From assembly GCA_013397865.1 (NCBI GenBank), contig VZTI01003941.1, positions 469,649-533,648 of the forward strand: 64,000 nt of DNA, written 5' to 3'. The position numbers and the translations under genes were made by a program. Position 1 is the first letter of the stretch. The number at the start of each line of letters is the position of its first letter. The notes beneath the pieces are model-generated. The model had not been told where the DNA came from. It was given only the letters and a program-made list of their open reading frames with translations, and did no database searches. The DNA is from Struthidea cinerea. Taxonomy: Eukaryota > Chordata > Aves > Passeriformes > Corcoracidae. Positions 1 through 12,800 of this stretch are shown here, one piece after another.

Positions 1-345
1 CGGGGCACGGCGTTCTCCGCCGTCTGCACGTGGCTTCCTTCTCCTCCGCGGCGGGGCTGGGCCCCTGGACCCCCGGAGGAGCGCTCCCGGCGCTTCGGTT
101 CCCTGTTCTCGTAGGGCTTGTTTCGGTGTCTGGTCGGTAGAGAACGGGGCTGAGAGGACGCAGGGTAGAGCCTGGCGCGCTCCCGGTTCCCTGCGGATAC
201 GGACGGTGCCTCGGCGGCGCCGGCCTGCTGGTCGGCGGTGCCCGGCGTGGGGGAGCTCCCCTTGTCCCCCGGGAAGGCCCGGGCTGTCTGCAGGAGGGAC
301 GTGAGGATCGTCGCACCCACCTGGAGGCTCTTACCGCGTGCTGTA
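1..345. promoter_or_regulatory. CpG island at left edge, probable promoter / first exon of a gene
   Basis: The first ~340 bases are strongly GC-rich and packed with CpG (dozens, for example around 190-245 and 80-100), in sharp contrast to the AT-rich sequence that follows. Vertebrate CpG islands of this density usually mark promoters and first exons of broadly expressed or developmental genes. The island is cut by the window edge, so its full length and the transcription start are not visible. There is no TATA box and no convincing coding frame. A weak plus-strand donor-like site (GAC|GTGAGG, near 300) and a minus-strand donor-like site (GCG|GTAAGA, near 330) exist, so direction stays open. 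If the gene runs on +, the rest of the window is its first intron or a downstream desert; if on -, the window is upstream intergenic DNA. Confidence 0.8.
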
Positions 346-1789
346 GGCAGAGGATAAAGGCGCCTTCCCCAAAGTATAGGGTGAAAATATGCAGAAAGCA
401 TCAAACAGTGCTGATTTTCTGTTTGTTTGTTTGTTTGTGTGTTTGTTTTCCCGGACACATCAAGCTATTCAGGACGCCGTAGCGGATCTGCCTATTCGGA
501 AAATCCCATGTTTGTTTTTATTGCAGAATGTCTGAAATCCAAAGGTGACAGTGTGCTATGCACCTACGGTCATTTTACTTGCAAAATGTATGCTGAAAAT
601 GAATTCACATACTGTTTTGTGGGTTCCTTTGTGCTTTTCCAGCTACCGTTTGCAGTTTTTAGACAAAGAAAAGTTTAATAAGTTTTGTGATGGTTGCTAG
701 CTGGATACAGACATAATGGCAGTGAGAGGAATGAGCCCTGGCACAGCTTCTCCTCTGCCAGAGCACATCCTATGAACTGGTGCTAATGGGGCAGCAGGTC
801 CCCTGTTACATCATCCTCTAATTATCCCAGTGGTTCATTTTCCTCAGACTACAGCAAAATTACTGTGTTTGGATGATGTGACTCTGATATCATAGGGCTG
901 CAGAGTGGCTAGTGCTGTTACAGGAGCAAGAAAAAAAAACAAAAAAAACCCTCCAAAAATGTCACACACCTCTTTTAGCTGTATGGATAGGTTAGGGCTA
1001 CCCGGTCTCAGCTGCACTTGTCAGGAGTCAGGTGGAGTTTGAAGGATACATTTGAGGCACATACATAGTGTTATGTCATTTTCCTTGCCCAACCCCAGCT
1101 GGGTGTACAGAGTAGAGGGAAGGAAAAGGGCACAGCTGAAGAAGGTTCAGTTACTTCATTGTAAAGATGGATTTTGAAAAACACTGCTCTGCCTCTCCAT
1201 GACTGCCCCCAGCTGTGATTTCTGCTCTGAGGCTTGTTGCCACCTCTCTCTCCCTGTGACTGCACTTCGTGGTACAGTCTAGCTCCATAATAAAGTCTAT
1301 CCTTTAAGACACAGGAGATAAAATGGAAAATTTGACTGGCAGGGTTCTCAACCTGTCATAAAATGTTAAAATTTAGAGAAACCACATGAGGAGAGGGTGC
1401 AGTACCTCTGGGAGGGAGTGCCTGAGTTCTTGTCGCAGCTGTGGTCAGCTGTGGTCTCTCCGGGGATGGCTGTTGGCAGGACAGGGCATTCCTTCCAAGA
1501 AGACTATGAGTTTGGCACTTCCTGCTCCATCTGGGTGAGGATTTGCTCGGACTGAGCACACTGTAGAGCCTTCTGTGTGACCAGGGCTTTGTAAAAATTG
1601 AGAGTACATTTCTTGTAATGATGATGTGGACAGGAGTCTCGGGCGTGTGTAGGTGCCTGACTGCCTCCAGGGAAGGCAGCTTTGATGCTGCTGGGACCCT
1701 TACTAGGATGACAGCAGAATACCGATGTCTCACCTGACCCTATTTCTTAGTATTTTTCTGTAAGTACAACTATTCAGATACCTAGTGAG
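346..1789. other. Unique sequence next to the CpG island, no gene recognised
   Basis: Composition falls quickly from CpG-rich to average. A short acceptor-like site (TTTTTATTGCAG, ending at 525) is followed by an ATG and a GT 18-19 bases later, too little to call an exon. The open frames at 427-678 (+) and 1356-1733 (-) are short and show no domain I recognise. Nothing else supported. Confidence 0.5.
421..449. repeat. (GTTT)n simple repeat
   Basis: Imperfect tetranucleotide run of GTTT units with one GTGT interruption, just downstream of the CpG island. Ordinary microsatellite. Confidence 0.85.
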
Positions 1790-2200
1790 AGATTCTGTGG
1801 TTTTTACATGCATTTTGAATCCAGATAGAAATAATGGTGTAATTTTGCAAAATGGAAAGTGTCAAAATGTTTTAATTTGTTGTTGGCATTTATGGGAGAT
1901 TTCATTATGTCATATAATTGCATAAAATTCAAGCTGATCAAATAAAAATTAGATCTTTATTTCCTGTGAAATGAATCAAATAAATGAATTTTCACAAAGT
2001 ACTGCTATTTTTTTCAAATCATTTTACAAAAGCCATGAACTATTTTGGAAAATTTTCATTCAACTGCAATGGAAGTCATATAATCAATATTGATAAGACT
2101 GGGACTCCATACACCTGGGTGACAGAATCTGACATTTAACACATTAAAATCACGAGAGATCATTTTTAATAAAGCTTTGGTGTAATTTGAAGCCACTGTC
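1790..2200. other. AT-rich block resembling a conserved non-coding element
   Basis: Very AT-rich but not simple-repeat sequence with many homeodomain/POU-like words (ATAATTGCATAAAAT near 1914, AATCAATATTGAT near 2090) and no transposon signature. This texture is typical of conserved enhancers near developmental genes. The call rests on composition and motif texture only; conservation cannot be seen from one sequence. Confidence 0.3.
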
Positions 2201-5200
2201 CTTACACCAGACTTCTGGGATATTTCTGCTCCTTCATGTGTGTCCCTGTGAAGATGTGTATTAATACTAGGGGCATCACATAATTTTCATAAATCCCATT
2301 TTTCTATTTTTGTGTTATATCTCATTTTGTGTGTGTCTTGGCAGCATTTCAATTTTTCCTCAAAAGTGATCTTTTAAATATAAACAGCATTACTGTTTTC
2401 TCATGCTTGTTCATGTTACGTTTTGGTTGTTTTTTGTTGTATTTTAAGGGTAGCTCTAGGAAGATAATGAAGCTGAAAACAGACAAATTATAGCCACACT
2501 CTATAAAGCAAAAAAAAAGTCTCTAGGATTTTAGAAATCTGATTAAAACATGTACATGAATAAGTAGATGTTACTGTTAAATAATTTTATGTTCTAAAAG
2601 CAGTTCAATAATTGTATGTGTGCATGTATATTCCTATTAGAGTGCAGCAGTTAGAGCTAACAGCATACTACTCGTTCTTTTGAAATTCAAATGAATAATC
2701 ATTTTCCCATTATCTAGGTCAATAGGAGGCTGGGCTACCCCAGAAAGTGGGGAAAAAACAGGTAAAACAGGATTCACTAAAGAGCTTAATGCTTTCCTCC
2801 TTGGATGGAGTCTGCTTTTGTGGGCCTGCATCTACACTGGATTTCCTAGTACTCTAGCTCGGGGGATGTGTTATTCTGAGTGCTATGCAGCATGAGAATG
2901 GCAGTGGAAGCACTGAGGTTTCTTGGGCAAGGAGCGGATGAGGTGCCTCCAAAGGCCTGAAGCCAGCAGGAAACGCTTCATGCAGGAATATAGGCCCTTT
3001 GCACGTGGCCCAGTGTGCCTACATCTACCCCCATCAGTGCTTAGACAGGTAAAGTGATGCGTTTTTAAGAGACTGACTTTATGCAGTCCTTACAAGATTT
3101 TGACTACCTAAGAGGAATTAAATATGAACAAAAAAAGTTTGTTGTTCAGGAAATAGTGTTTCAGGAAAAATGAAGGATATTCCCTCTCCTTACTGTGCCT
3201 GCTCCCTGTGTTAAATTTGAGTAAACTGAAAGCCAAGATTTTTACTGTGCTAACTCTGACGATAAATAGTACTATGAGTACAGTGTTCTTTTGGCTATTT
3301 ATTTCTTGCTTGTTCTGAATTGTGCTGCAGATTTTTGCCTGGAGAGCCCAAAATGACTTTGCTTGGGGAACGTGTGGGAAAGCTGGAGTTACGCACCTTC
3401 TGCAAGGTGTGGGAAGTGGTTTCAGTCACAAGCTGTGGATTCAGAATGGAAGAAAGAGTTACAGTGTCAAGAGGGTTTTGTCTTAATAGAAAACATACAA
3501 TGAATTCTGAACGGAGGGGTCACACCCAAGGTTAGTTCACAGACACATTTCTTAGGGATCTTCTCTGGAATGAACATAGATTGCTTGAGTCTTGCATTCA
3601 TGAGGAAAAAAATAAGCTGTGGTCTCACTTCATGTTAGCTAACACAGGGTAGAATAGTGAAAAGGCTCACAGGCTGTGCTTTTGAAGATTTGGTAAATCT
3701 TCCTTTCCTTAGTGTTTTTATCTTAAGATGCTAATTCACGTGAAAAAGCCAACTTCCTTGTCATTGCTAGGAAAATGGTATCCTCTCCTCCCTTTTCAGC
3801 ATGGTGTCCATGCTCTTGGATTGTGTAAGGCTGGTTTACACAGTCTTTGTGTTGAAAATGAAAGTGCCCAGAGCTGACAGGTGTAGCAACCGAACTTCAG
3901 ATAAAGAGGTGGACTCATTTAACTGAAAAAGAGTAATCATTTGAGAGGACAAACTAGTTTAATCAAAATCTAGGAAAAAATTACATCCAGTTTGAAACTA
4001 AATGCAGATAAAGGTATCCAGATGTATTTCACCTTGATTTTGTTTGCAAAAAATGTTTATTTTGTCAAAAGTATGTGCATCAGATACTGCTCTGGTGAGG
4101 GCAGACTGAGGGTGGTATTCTGGCTTCTCAGCACCAAGTGTGGCATCTTCCCTGGCAGTGTGGCCCTCTGCTGCTGGAGAGATCCAGCTGGAGCCCAGAG
4201 AAGCTGTTAGTGGGAGCAGGAGCAGCTCCTCCTAAGTCACCTCCTGCCAGACCTAAGTATTCCACTTACTCATTGTTCAATGCCCAGCTCTACTCCTGGC
4301 CACCCAACAGAGCTGTGACAGAAGCACTGATTTTGAACTGCCTGCTGCCTGTAGGTAGCCCTAGAAACATTGCTTACTGTTTGTAAACACATGATCGGCA
4401 GACATCTAGAGACAAAGTGATTGTGTACATGGGTTGAAATAATCCAGGACTTAAAACTGGAGCAGAAAGCAACCCTATTCTTGCAGCTATGGGGTGAGTC
4501 CAAGTCTGGTGTCCTGGAGTATGTTGTTGCTCCAACACCCTCCCCTAAGGCATTGTTGGAGGACAGTGCTGTCTCGCTGGGACAATATGGATGGGCCATT
4601 TCCTCTCAGGCCCGACATACTGATCTTACACAGCAAGATGTTTTAAGACACCAAAATGCATCACTTACTGATTTTTCGTAATATCCTGATTGCAAAGTGC
4701 ATCTTATTTTGAGTAACATGTACATTCAAACCGTTTTTTTGCTGTAAGAAACAGCATAAAAATAGTGTTGGGATGTTCCACGTGCATTGCAGCCCTCTCA
4801 GATTTTTGTTTACAAGACAAAACACTTTTCTTACTGGTTGTGAGATTAAAACCCGGCTCTGTGAATCAGGCAGGGTCCCTTCCATCCCACAGATCGTTGT
4901 AGTACTGGTGGTTTTGTTTGGAAGATAATTTCCTCAGCCACTTGTGTGTAACCCTATTGATTTGAGCGTCTGCCCCCAGCAGCACCTGTGCAAATTCACG
5001 GATGGCACTGGGATTGCACAGATGCCATGGAGGGCATATTCTGGTATACAGGACATTTATTACTGGTGGTGATGCATGAGATGGAAGGGATCCAGGACTC
5101 AGGCTGAGTTTGTGCAGCTGGCAGTTAGAAATTTACTTGCAAACTGAGCTCATTGGGTAGAAAAATCAGTGTGATAATGAATCCAAAGCCCCCCGTGCCA

Positions 5201-6540
5201 TTTTTACCAAATCACTTTAGGGCAGAAGAACAATTTAGAAGAGATGTGTCTCTTATTAAAAGTGTCTGAAAATCATACTTCAAAAAACGTGGAGGGAATC
5301 CCATTAGAGATTATGTTGCAGATATTTGATATCAGAAATTACTGTTTCTAGGCTTGTTTAAATGGAAATGTTTACTTGTTTCTGCTGAAAAATTGATGCA
5401 AGTAAATTTAACGTATGAATTTAAAACAATTTTATCTTAATTATTCAGCCACCAGTTACATGAAATTAAATGGAAAACACTTATTTTTAACATGTTTTAT
5501 TTTGATTGATATGAAATCTTCCACAAAGATCAAAACAATTCAAAGTGACAGAGTTTATTCATAATGCTATACATTTCTATAGCTGAGCTATAGATATTGA
5601 AATCCACAGTGTTTTAGCAGGTCTCTTAGGAAAAAGTGTTGTACCCTGAACCAATTATAGACTCTTTCTGGCTAAATTGCAGAGCCAGTTTGCTTAATAT
5701 GGGTAATTTGATGTTGTAAAGTATTTGTCAGTACCCTAGGGTAGTCTCTTAGGGCACACAGGTTTCACTGTGTAATATTTCACACTTGTGTGCCAGTTAA
5801 CCTGCTTAGCTGCAGACTATTTACAACTCATATAGGATTTATTACATTATGTACTTAATTTATGCAATATGCTTAAAGCTTCTCGTTATGAAGGCTAGAA
5901 TCATGCTTATTGATAATCATGCTTATTGCATTGGATTTGCTTACTATTTTGGGTGGGAGGGGGGAAGGAGGTCCTTTTAGTCCCTCAGGCTCTTTAGAAT
6001 GTGGAAATTTAGCAAGGATGTGACAAAAATGCGTAACAGTGTATTTATTAGGCATCACACCAATATACCCATTAGAGATATAAAGCTTGTGCACAGTTGA
6101 ATAGACATGGACGCAGAGATTTATCATTTACCTTTTCCTTCCTCCTAAAGAGCAGTGGAGGGCTGCAGCTGGCATAGCCCTCACTGACAGCTAAATAACA
6201 CTGGAACCTATAAATGGGCACACGGTGTTTTCTTTGGGTCTGCTATCATGAAGGAGGCAGCAAAATGACCTGCAGGAAAGAGACTTAGCAAGTCTCATGT
6301 CCCACCTGCTCACTGGATTCAGATCTGCTGATTACTGCCCTTTGGATACCTTACAGAGTAAGTAAAAATCTACTCTGAGGCATGTGCCTGAGAGATTTTA
6401 ATTTGCAGGACTCACACAGTGAGCAGAATCCTGCAAAAATCTGCAGGGGTTTTGCTTAGAAGGGCCTTGCCCTGAATGCCACCTAAGTCCCATGTCATTT
6501 CCTAATCAGAAAATTGAATATACCTAAGGGCATTGCCATA
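2201..6540. other. Unique AT-rich sequence, no gene recognised
   Basis: No coding frame with recognisable homology and no transposon. Open frames around 4270-4600 (-) and 4138-4386/4421-4681 (+) overlap on opposite strands and look random. Contains a 14-bp direct duplication at 5899-5928 and a G-rich run at 5951-5971, listed separately. The segment around 5370-5480 is another AT-rich candidate conserved element. Confidence 0.5.
5899..5928. repeat. Perfect 14-bp direct repeat, period 16
   Basis: AATCATGCTTATTG occurs at 5899-5912 and again at 5915-5928. Each copy contains an ATGCTTAT word resembling a degenerate POU octamer. Could be a local slippage duplication. Confidence 0.85.
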
Positions 6541-6800
6541 ATGTGACCTGTCCTTTCAGATCAGTGTGGAGTCCCGCAGCAGGGACCAGCTCAGAGGTTT
6601 GTTTGAGCTGTGCTCTCCCACGTGTGCGCTGTGAAAGCCCCGTGTGTGCTGGATGTGTGTCTGGAGTCCCAGCCGGTGAGCTCGGGGGTGTGTGTCCTTC
6701 CCATAGAGCTGTGAAGCTTCATAGCGTGGGCAGGAGCCACTTGGACCATGGAGTCAGCACGTCCTGCAGGTGCCCTGACTGTATTCCCATCTGAGCTACT
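6541..6800 (+). other. GC-richer patch with an exon-like segment (6560-6675)
   Basis: A GC-richer island in AT-rich surroundings. A pyrimidine-rich acceptor (TCCTTTCAG, ending at 6559) and a donor (CCG|GTGAGC, after 6675) bracket 116 bases that stay open in one frame, encoding a cysteine-rich stretch with two CxxC pairs (CLSC and CAGC). The same frame is open further, to about 6794. I recognise no protein family. A 116-bp segment with splice-like ends can easily arise by chance in 64 kb, so this is a candidate only. Confidence 0.15.
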
Positions 6801-9800
6801 TCTGCCCGGCTTTGGTGGGGCTCGGCTTGGAGAAGCTGGGATGTGGGCTTTTTGGGCTGCCCTGACTTCTCCCTCCAGACTGTTCTTGCTGATAATCCTG
6901 AACTCGGGCTTGTACAGGCAAAATCCAAGTGAGACAAGTGCAACAGCTGTACAGTGGAAGTGGAAATTAGAGCTTCATTACTGAACAAAGAAGCAAACCA
7001 CATAATATTCCTACTGGTTGTATAAATTTAGAGAAAAAAAGGTTATATGAAGTTCTTTATAAAGCTCTCTATGTCCTTGTTTTGTTATGCCCATGTAAAT
7101 CTTTCTATTACCATTGTTTAAAAAAGAAATAAATTTAACAAATGTTTCATTGCCTATTTTTTTCCAAATGGAAAACAAACAAACAAACCTCCTAGTTATA
7201 AATAATATCAGCAGTCAAAAGAAGTTGTACAGTAGCTAAACAATGAAAGCACATAGAAATGCTGTTTATTTTATTTCTACACAAAGCCCGAATGAATTAA
7301 ATATGCTGAGTGTGATTCTGGGCAAGTAGCACTTCAGTTAATACTGGGTGTAATTTTCTCTTTTTATTAATTTCTTATATATTTGGTTATTAACCTATGA
7401 GAAATGTATATGCATATAAAAGCACATTACTAATTACTATGAAAATCACTTTGTGTTCTTGCAGTTCCTAAAAGAATATTACTAAATATTCACCAAAACC
7501 AGGTAACGGAAGAAACCCAAGCATACTGTTCCCCCTAATAGCCTTTGCTTTGTAGTAAAAATGAGAAACATTCTATCCACTATTTCTTATTTATGGATAT
7601 GCTAGGAGATTCCAGGTGCATGCAAAACCCTGGCTGTACCAATCACTTAAGGATGGAGAACAAATTAATTTGGAGAAGATTTTTCACCTTAAACCAAAAG
7701 CCCAAACTGTCTGTCCTCCTCCCTCCTCCTTCCCTTACATTGCAAACTGTGCACTGTTAATATTAACACCACCAAGATATTCAATACCATTAGAGGCTTG
7801 AAGGTTTCCTGATGCTTTATTACACAATGATGAAAATATCATAACGCCTCTAACTTCATCAAATCGGGCATTTCATTACAGCATCCTGCAAGTATAGAAA
7901 ACTGATTGTCTTGTGTCAGCATGGCCCGAATCCAGTTCTTACATACAAGACATGGTTACTAATCATCTTTGTAAGTCAGATGAGACTTGATCTTATTTTT
8001 TCAGTTTTGCTGTACTACGAAGTGTTAAGACAGAGCAGCAAATAGAAAGAGTTTATTACAGGTTATCATATAGTTTGTTTGACTAAGTGGTCAGTCAATA
8101 ATAAGCCAGAAATTAATAATTAATTGTACTCGCTATTTGCACAGCAGTTGATATTTCGTGACAATGTGAAGTCTGACATAAGAAATTATTATCAGCAATT
8201 TATAGAAGGAAGCTGTAGTTTTGGGGTTCTGCCTGCACCATCGGTACTGGTCAAAAAAGGGTGGTACAGGGAGCCAGAGACCTCTTCCTGATTTCTGTTC
8301 TCTGCTTTGCCTGGAAGGGCCTGGCTATGTGACCCAGGGGAATATCTGTGCTGCCAGCTAAGGAGTGTGTAGAGAGAACCATTTATTAAGCACAGACTCA
8401 CCCTAAATCCTGAGTACATGCCCAAAACCTTCATTCAGGTACAAACAGTCCAGTATATGCCTCACCTTGCAGGGTAAATTCACGGTAAAGAATCACATCT
8501 CTTGTGAATAAGATTAACAGAGGTCTGTTCAACCCCTTCTGCATACCTTGCATCTCCTTTCTCCTTCATTTCCCAAACTTCAAGAGAAGACAGTGGGCAG
8601 CTAACTAGCTACACACAAGCTCAGAGTGCTCTCCAAGCTCTTCATTTGGCAATTTACAGATAAACCAAAGCAGGAAAGGAAGGTCTGAACTAGTGCTAAG
8701 ATAATTTATCTGCAGTTACACAATGAGCCTGGCAGGACAGGAATAGCCCTGGAATTCTCCCCATTAGAGTCGTGTGGACTCTTCACCACAGTCCTGAGAC
8801 TACATGAATAAGTACGCTGAGGAGTCACATTTGAAGAGACAGCTTGTACCATTCAATTGCTCCCATCTGGGGACAGGGTAAAAATCAAAACTGGAGCGAA
8901 CCCAAGGAGTGAGATGTGTGAAAAGGAAGCATGGTGTTTTTTTGTATGTGAACAGTTTTCTCTTGAGAAAGATAATTATTTGGGAGAACCATGTACTTCT
9001 ATTCTCCAGCAGAAAAAAAAGTATTGTCATGTTGTTCCATTTCTGTGTTATTCTGGTAATGTATTTTAGTGACTGTATGCATTTCTGATTATTCAAAAGT
9101 GCTTCACAGAGAGATTGAATTTACATTTTATCTAGACACCAGTCTTACCCAGAGAGATCTTTTTCATTTCAATGCTAGTTTGAAAATCCATTATTTGGTG
9201 TTCATTGTATGCCGACTTTTATTTCCAACAAGATTGCTGTGGCAGAAGAAATATAGACAAACTCAATGGCTTCACTAAGTATGAGTTTTCTTGCAATATA
9301 GAAAAAGCCTTTCTAGTTTCCCTAGGCACTGAGCTTGGAAAATGTGGGCCTGATTCTTGGTTCCTTTTGGAAAACAGTTTAGCACCCTCACCTCCCACTT
9401 GGAATCTGCCTCTCTCCCACCTGGGCCCTTCTGGCTTTCAGAATGGCAAATATTGTTTCCCTCAAGAGAAAAAATAATTTTGTATTCAAATCTAGGATTC
9501 TGGATCAACTGGAAGTGCTGGTCCTGAAGCTGCTACTCAGTGTAATCTCAGTGATAGGAGCTGCTTTACAAACATTGATCCTTATTGGTTTCTTCAACTA
9601 ATACTCAAGAGTTAAAGTTGTTTCGAATAGCTTTTCTTCCTGCAAAAAATTTAGCATTAGTCAGTTCTGGTGGCTGTGAGGGAAAACCAGTTCTGACTAC
9701 ACTCTTAAGACATCCAAGTCCAAGTCCACCATTTCTCTCAGGAACCCAAAATATTTATCCATGACCTGGTGGCTCTGTCTGGCACTCTGCCTAGCACAGC

Positions 9801-12800
9801 GATTCTTTGGTCCAGATCAGGGATCCTTTGTTGTTCCCAAAGTGCCAATACTTGTAGTCACTGTGAATTTTGAAAGACTACCCAGACAAAACTGGAACTG
9901 CTGGTTGCAATGCTGCTCATGAAGAATACTATACAAACTTCTGATATAGATATGTTGCATGAGAGCATAGATATTTCAATTTGAAATAAAGTGATATAAC
10001 TTTCTGTCAACTGTTCTGTTTGAAACAAACTTTTAAATTAAATGAACAAGAAATGTGAATTTTAATTTTATTGAGATTTTCTCATCTGTAACAGTAATTT
10101 AGCACTGCTGCTGCAAGCAATGCATTTTCAGTAACAGTATAATTTTGATAAAATCAGTATTTCTAAATTTTTCTTTGAGAAGAAATTGTCACTCATTTGT
10201 ATTGCACAGCAATATTAATTGGTGGTCAATTCTTCAACACTCCAGCTCATTTTGGAGACCATCTTATGTTGCTATTAGGCAGTTTAGTGGTGAACTAAGG
10301 AGGAAGGAGAGGGGAAACAGGAGCTGATGCAATTGGCAAAGAGGGTGAGGAGAAAGGGTGCAACATGGAAAGAAGGAAGGAAATGTAGAGGTCAAAATGT
10401 GCAAAAATAAGAGTTAAGTGTCATAGTCCACTGAAAAATACTAAAAGTTTATAGCAAGACACGGAGCAGGTCAATCACATTGGTAACATTTAGTGTGTAT
10501 AGATTGTTCTTTCTGATCAGTGTGCCAGTGTTCCTGCTAACACTGGTAAAATGACCTCTGTAGACTTCAGGGAATGTAAGAGTGTAAGAACTATGGAGAG
10601 CTGGACCATACCTGTAATTCCCAGGGGAATGCAGTCCTTTCTTCACATTGGGTTTGGCACTTAAAGGCTGGAAACTAGAAGAGGGAAAAAACGTGAAGCA
10701 CAGCAATGGATATGAGGTGCCACAAGCTGGTCCCATCTTATCTCTCCTCTTCGTACAAAATGTTTCTTAACTGTAATGAAAAAAGCTTGTTCAAAATGTG
10801 TAAAACCCGTAGAGGGTCTGAGCCACAGTTACTTGGTCCCTTTGGAAGGCACAGGCATTATGCAGTGCTTCAAATCATTTCACTGCAATCTTGTCTTCAG
10901 CTTAATCTGGTAGTGAAATGCTTAAGCAAATAGCTACAAGAAAATGAGTTCTTAGGGCAGCTGCAGTGTCACCCACATGTGCAAGATGAGGCTAGCAATT
11001 GCTCTTTTCTCTTAAGTGAAGATACTCTGCTGCTCAAATATGAAGTTAAATTGTGAATGCTTCAGCAGGGGCCATAATTACCTATATTTACAAAAAAACA
11101 ATGCACTGTTTTGAAATACATTTCTTCCAGGTCACTATTTTTTCACCCACCGTCAAAAAAAAATAAAGCCCCTTTTATACTTCCAGTCCTTCTGCTTTTC
11201 CTGGTTGTTGGCACTTGCTGACAAGGAATGAAATCTATCACTCTTGCTTTCCAGAAATTCCCCCTGCCCCCACTTCTCTTTGCTCTTGACAACAACAGCA
11301 CAGAAGAGTGCAGTCTTAAAACAAAATTTTCTACAGTGTGTCATGTTGCTGCTGAAATTTAATGATATTCAGGCCTAGGAGAAAAGAGCAGCTGCCCTCC
11401 AGGTGGTGTTCCATAAATGCTCCCCAGAACCCAGCAGGAAGCTGTATAAGTTCAATTCAGTGAAGCAAATTCAATCATTTGCCCCTTTGTAAATGGAGCA
11501 TAAGCAGAAAAAAAAAAATTCTTTGAAGGATCCTAACACAACAACTACACATACCTAAAAACTTAGAAACACTTTTTTTTTGCTTGCATTACTGTATTTC
11601 AGATAAGCTTAAGAGGAACTTACCTACCCAGCAACAATTTCACTTTGCAGGACTGTGGAAAAGACATAAGGAATTCCCATAAATATCCAGTATTTGTTTT
11701 ACTCACAATTCAGAAATTAGTGGTGACTAAAATGCTATAAGGTTAAAGAGTTGTCTTCATAATGCTTTTTTAACAAAAATTATACAGCTTTTCCAAGGAA
11801 TTAACTTTTTGTGGCAAACTTAATTAGTGCAGCATTATTTGATTAAGTATGAAGACTGTTGTGGATTTTCAGTTCAGGTTATTACTATTTCGTTACAGAT
11901 TCTGCCTACAAATTAGAACTACAGTAGTAAATTTTTGAAGCCACAGATCCTTTTAATACTAATTGTGTTAGTGCCCAATATTTGCAATTATTCATCACAG
12001 CCACCATCCCAATTTACAATTGGCTTTATTAATACAATATTCAAAATTATGTGCAACCGTCTGACTACAGCAGTCTGCCAGGTCTATTTATTAGAGGTAA
12101 GTGAATAACAATATTTTTACCCTAAAATATTTTTGCATGTTTGAACTTCACCTTGTAAACAACTTGAAAGTGAATGTTTTTTCCTCTAACTTGGCCTGAT
12201 CTGCTTTTTATCTGAAATGGGTAGGAAGTATATTAGAAAGTGATAAAAGACTTTTTCTGTCCTCATGGAACTGAATAATTAAAAATAATAAACAGCTTGG
12301 ATTTGAAAATAGTAATTTGACAAATGATTAATACATTATGTCTTGTGGCACTTTGAGGGAAAAAATTACAGAGCTAAAACTCTGTGTACTGGAAACCTTT
12401 GAATTTCCCAGTGCATTTTCTGCTGGTAATGTTTTAGAAAGACTTTCATATTCTCTGAATGCGTATATGGAGAGGAAGCAGCTGGATTCACCTGATATCA
12501 AACTAATGATCCATTTTTGATGAATGCTTTTAGGAAGGAAGAAGGTCTGGCTGCATATCATGAAAGGCTGTTCAAGGTCTCAAAATCTGATTTTGGTATT
12601 TTTGAGTGGCACTGCATTAAGATGGCAAACCACAAAATCTTTAGTCCAGTTCTAAAAACTGTGTTTTCTTTATGGACTATTATGCTGTCACAACTCGACT
12701 TTTATAAGGTGCCCAAGTACAAATTTATACAACAATAAAATTTCTAAAGAAGTCATAAATGTCTAAGGGATAAATACGGTTGTTATCACAAAAGTATGCA

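Noticed and set aside
7415..7422. TATAAAAG as a core promoter
   Set aside because: Lies in very AT-rich DNA with no downstream exon, donor or CpG content.
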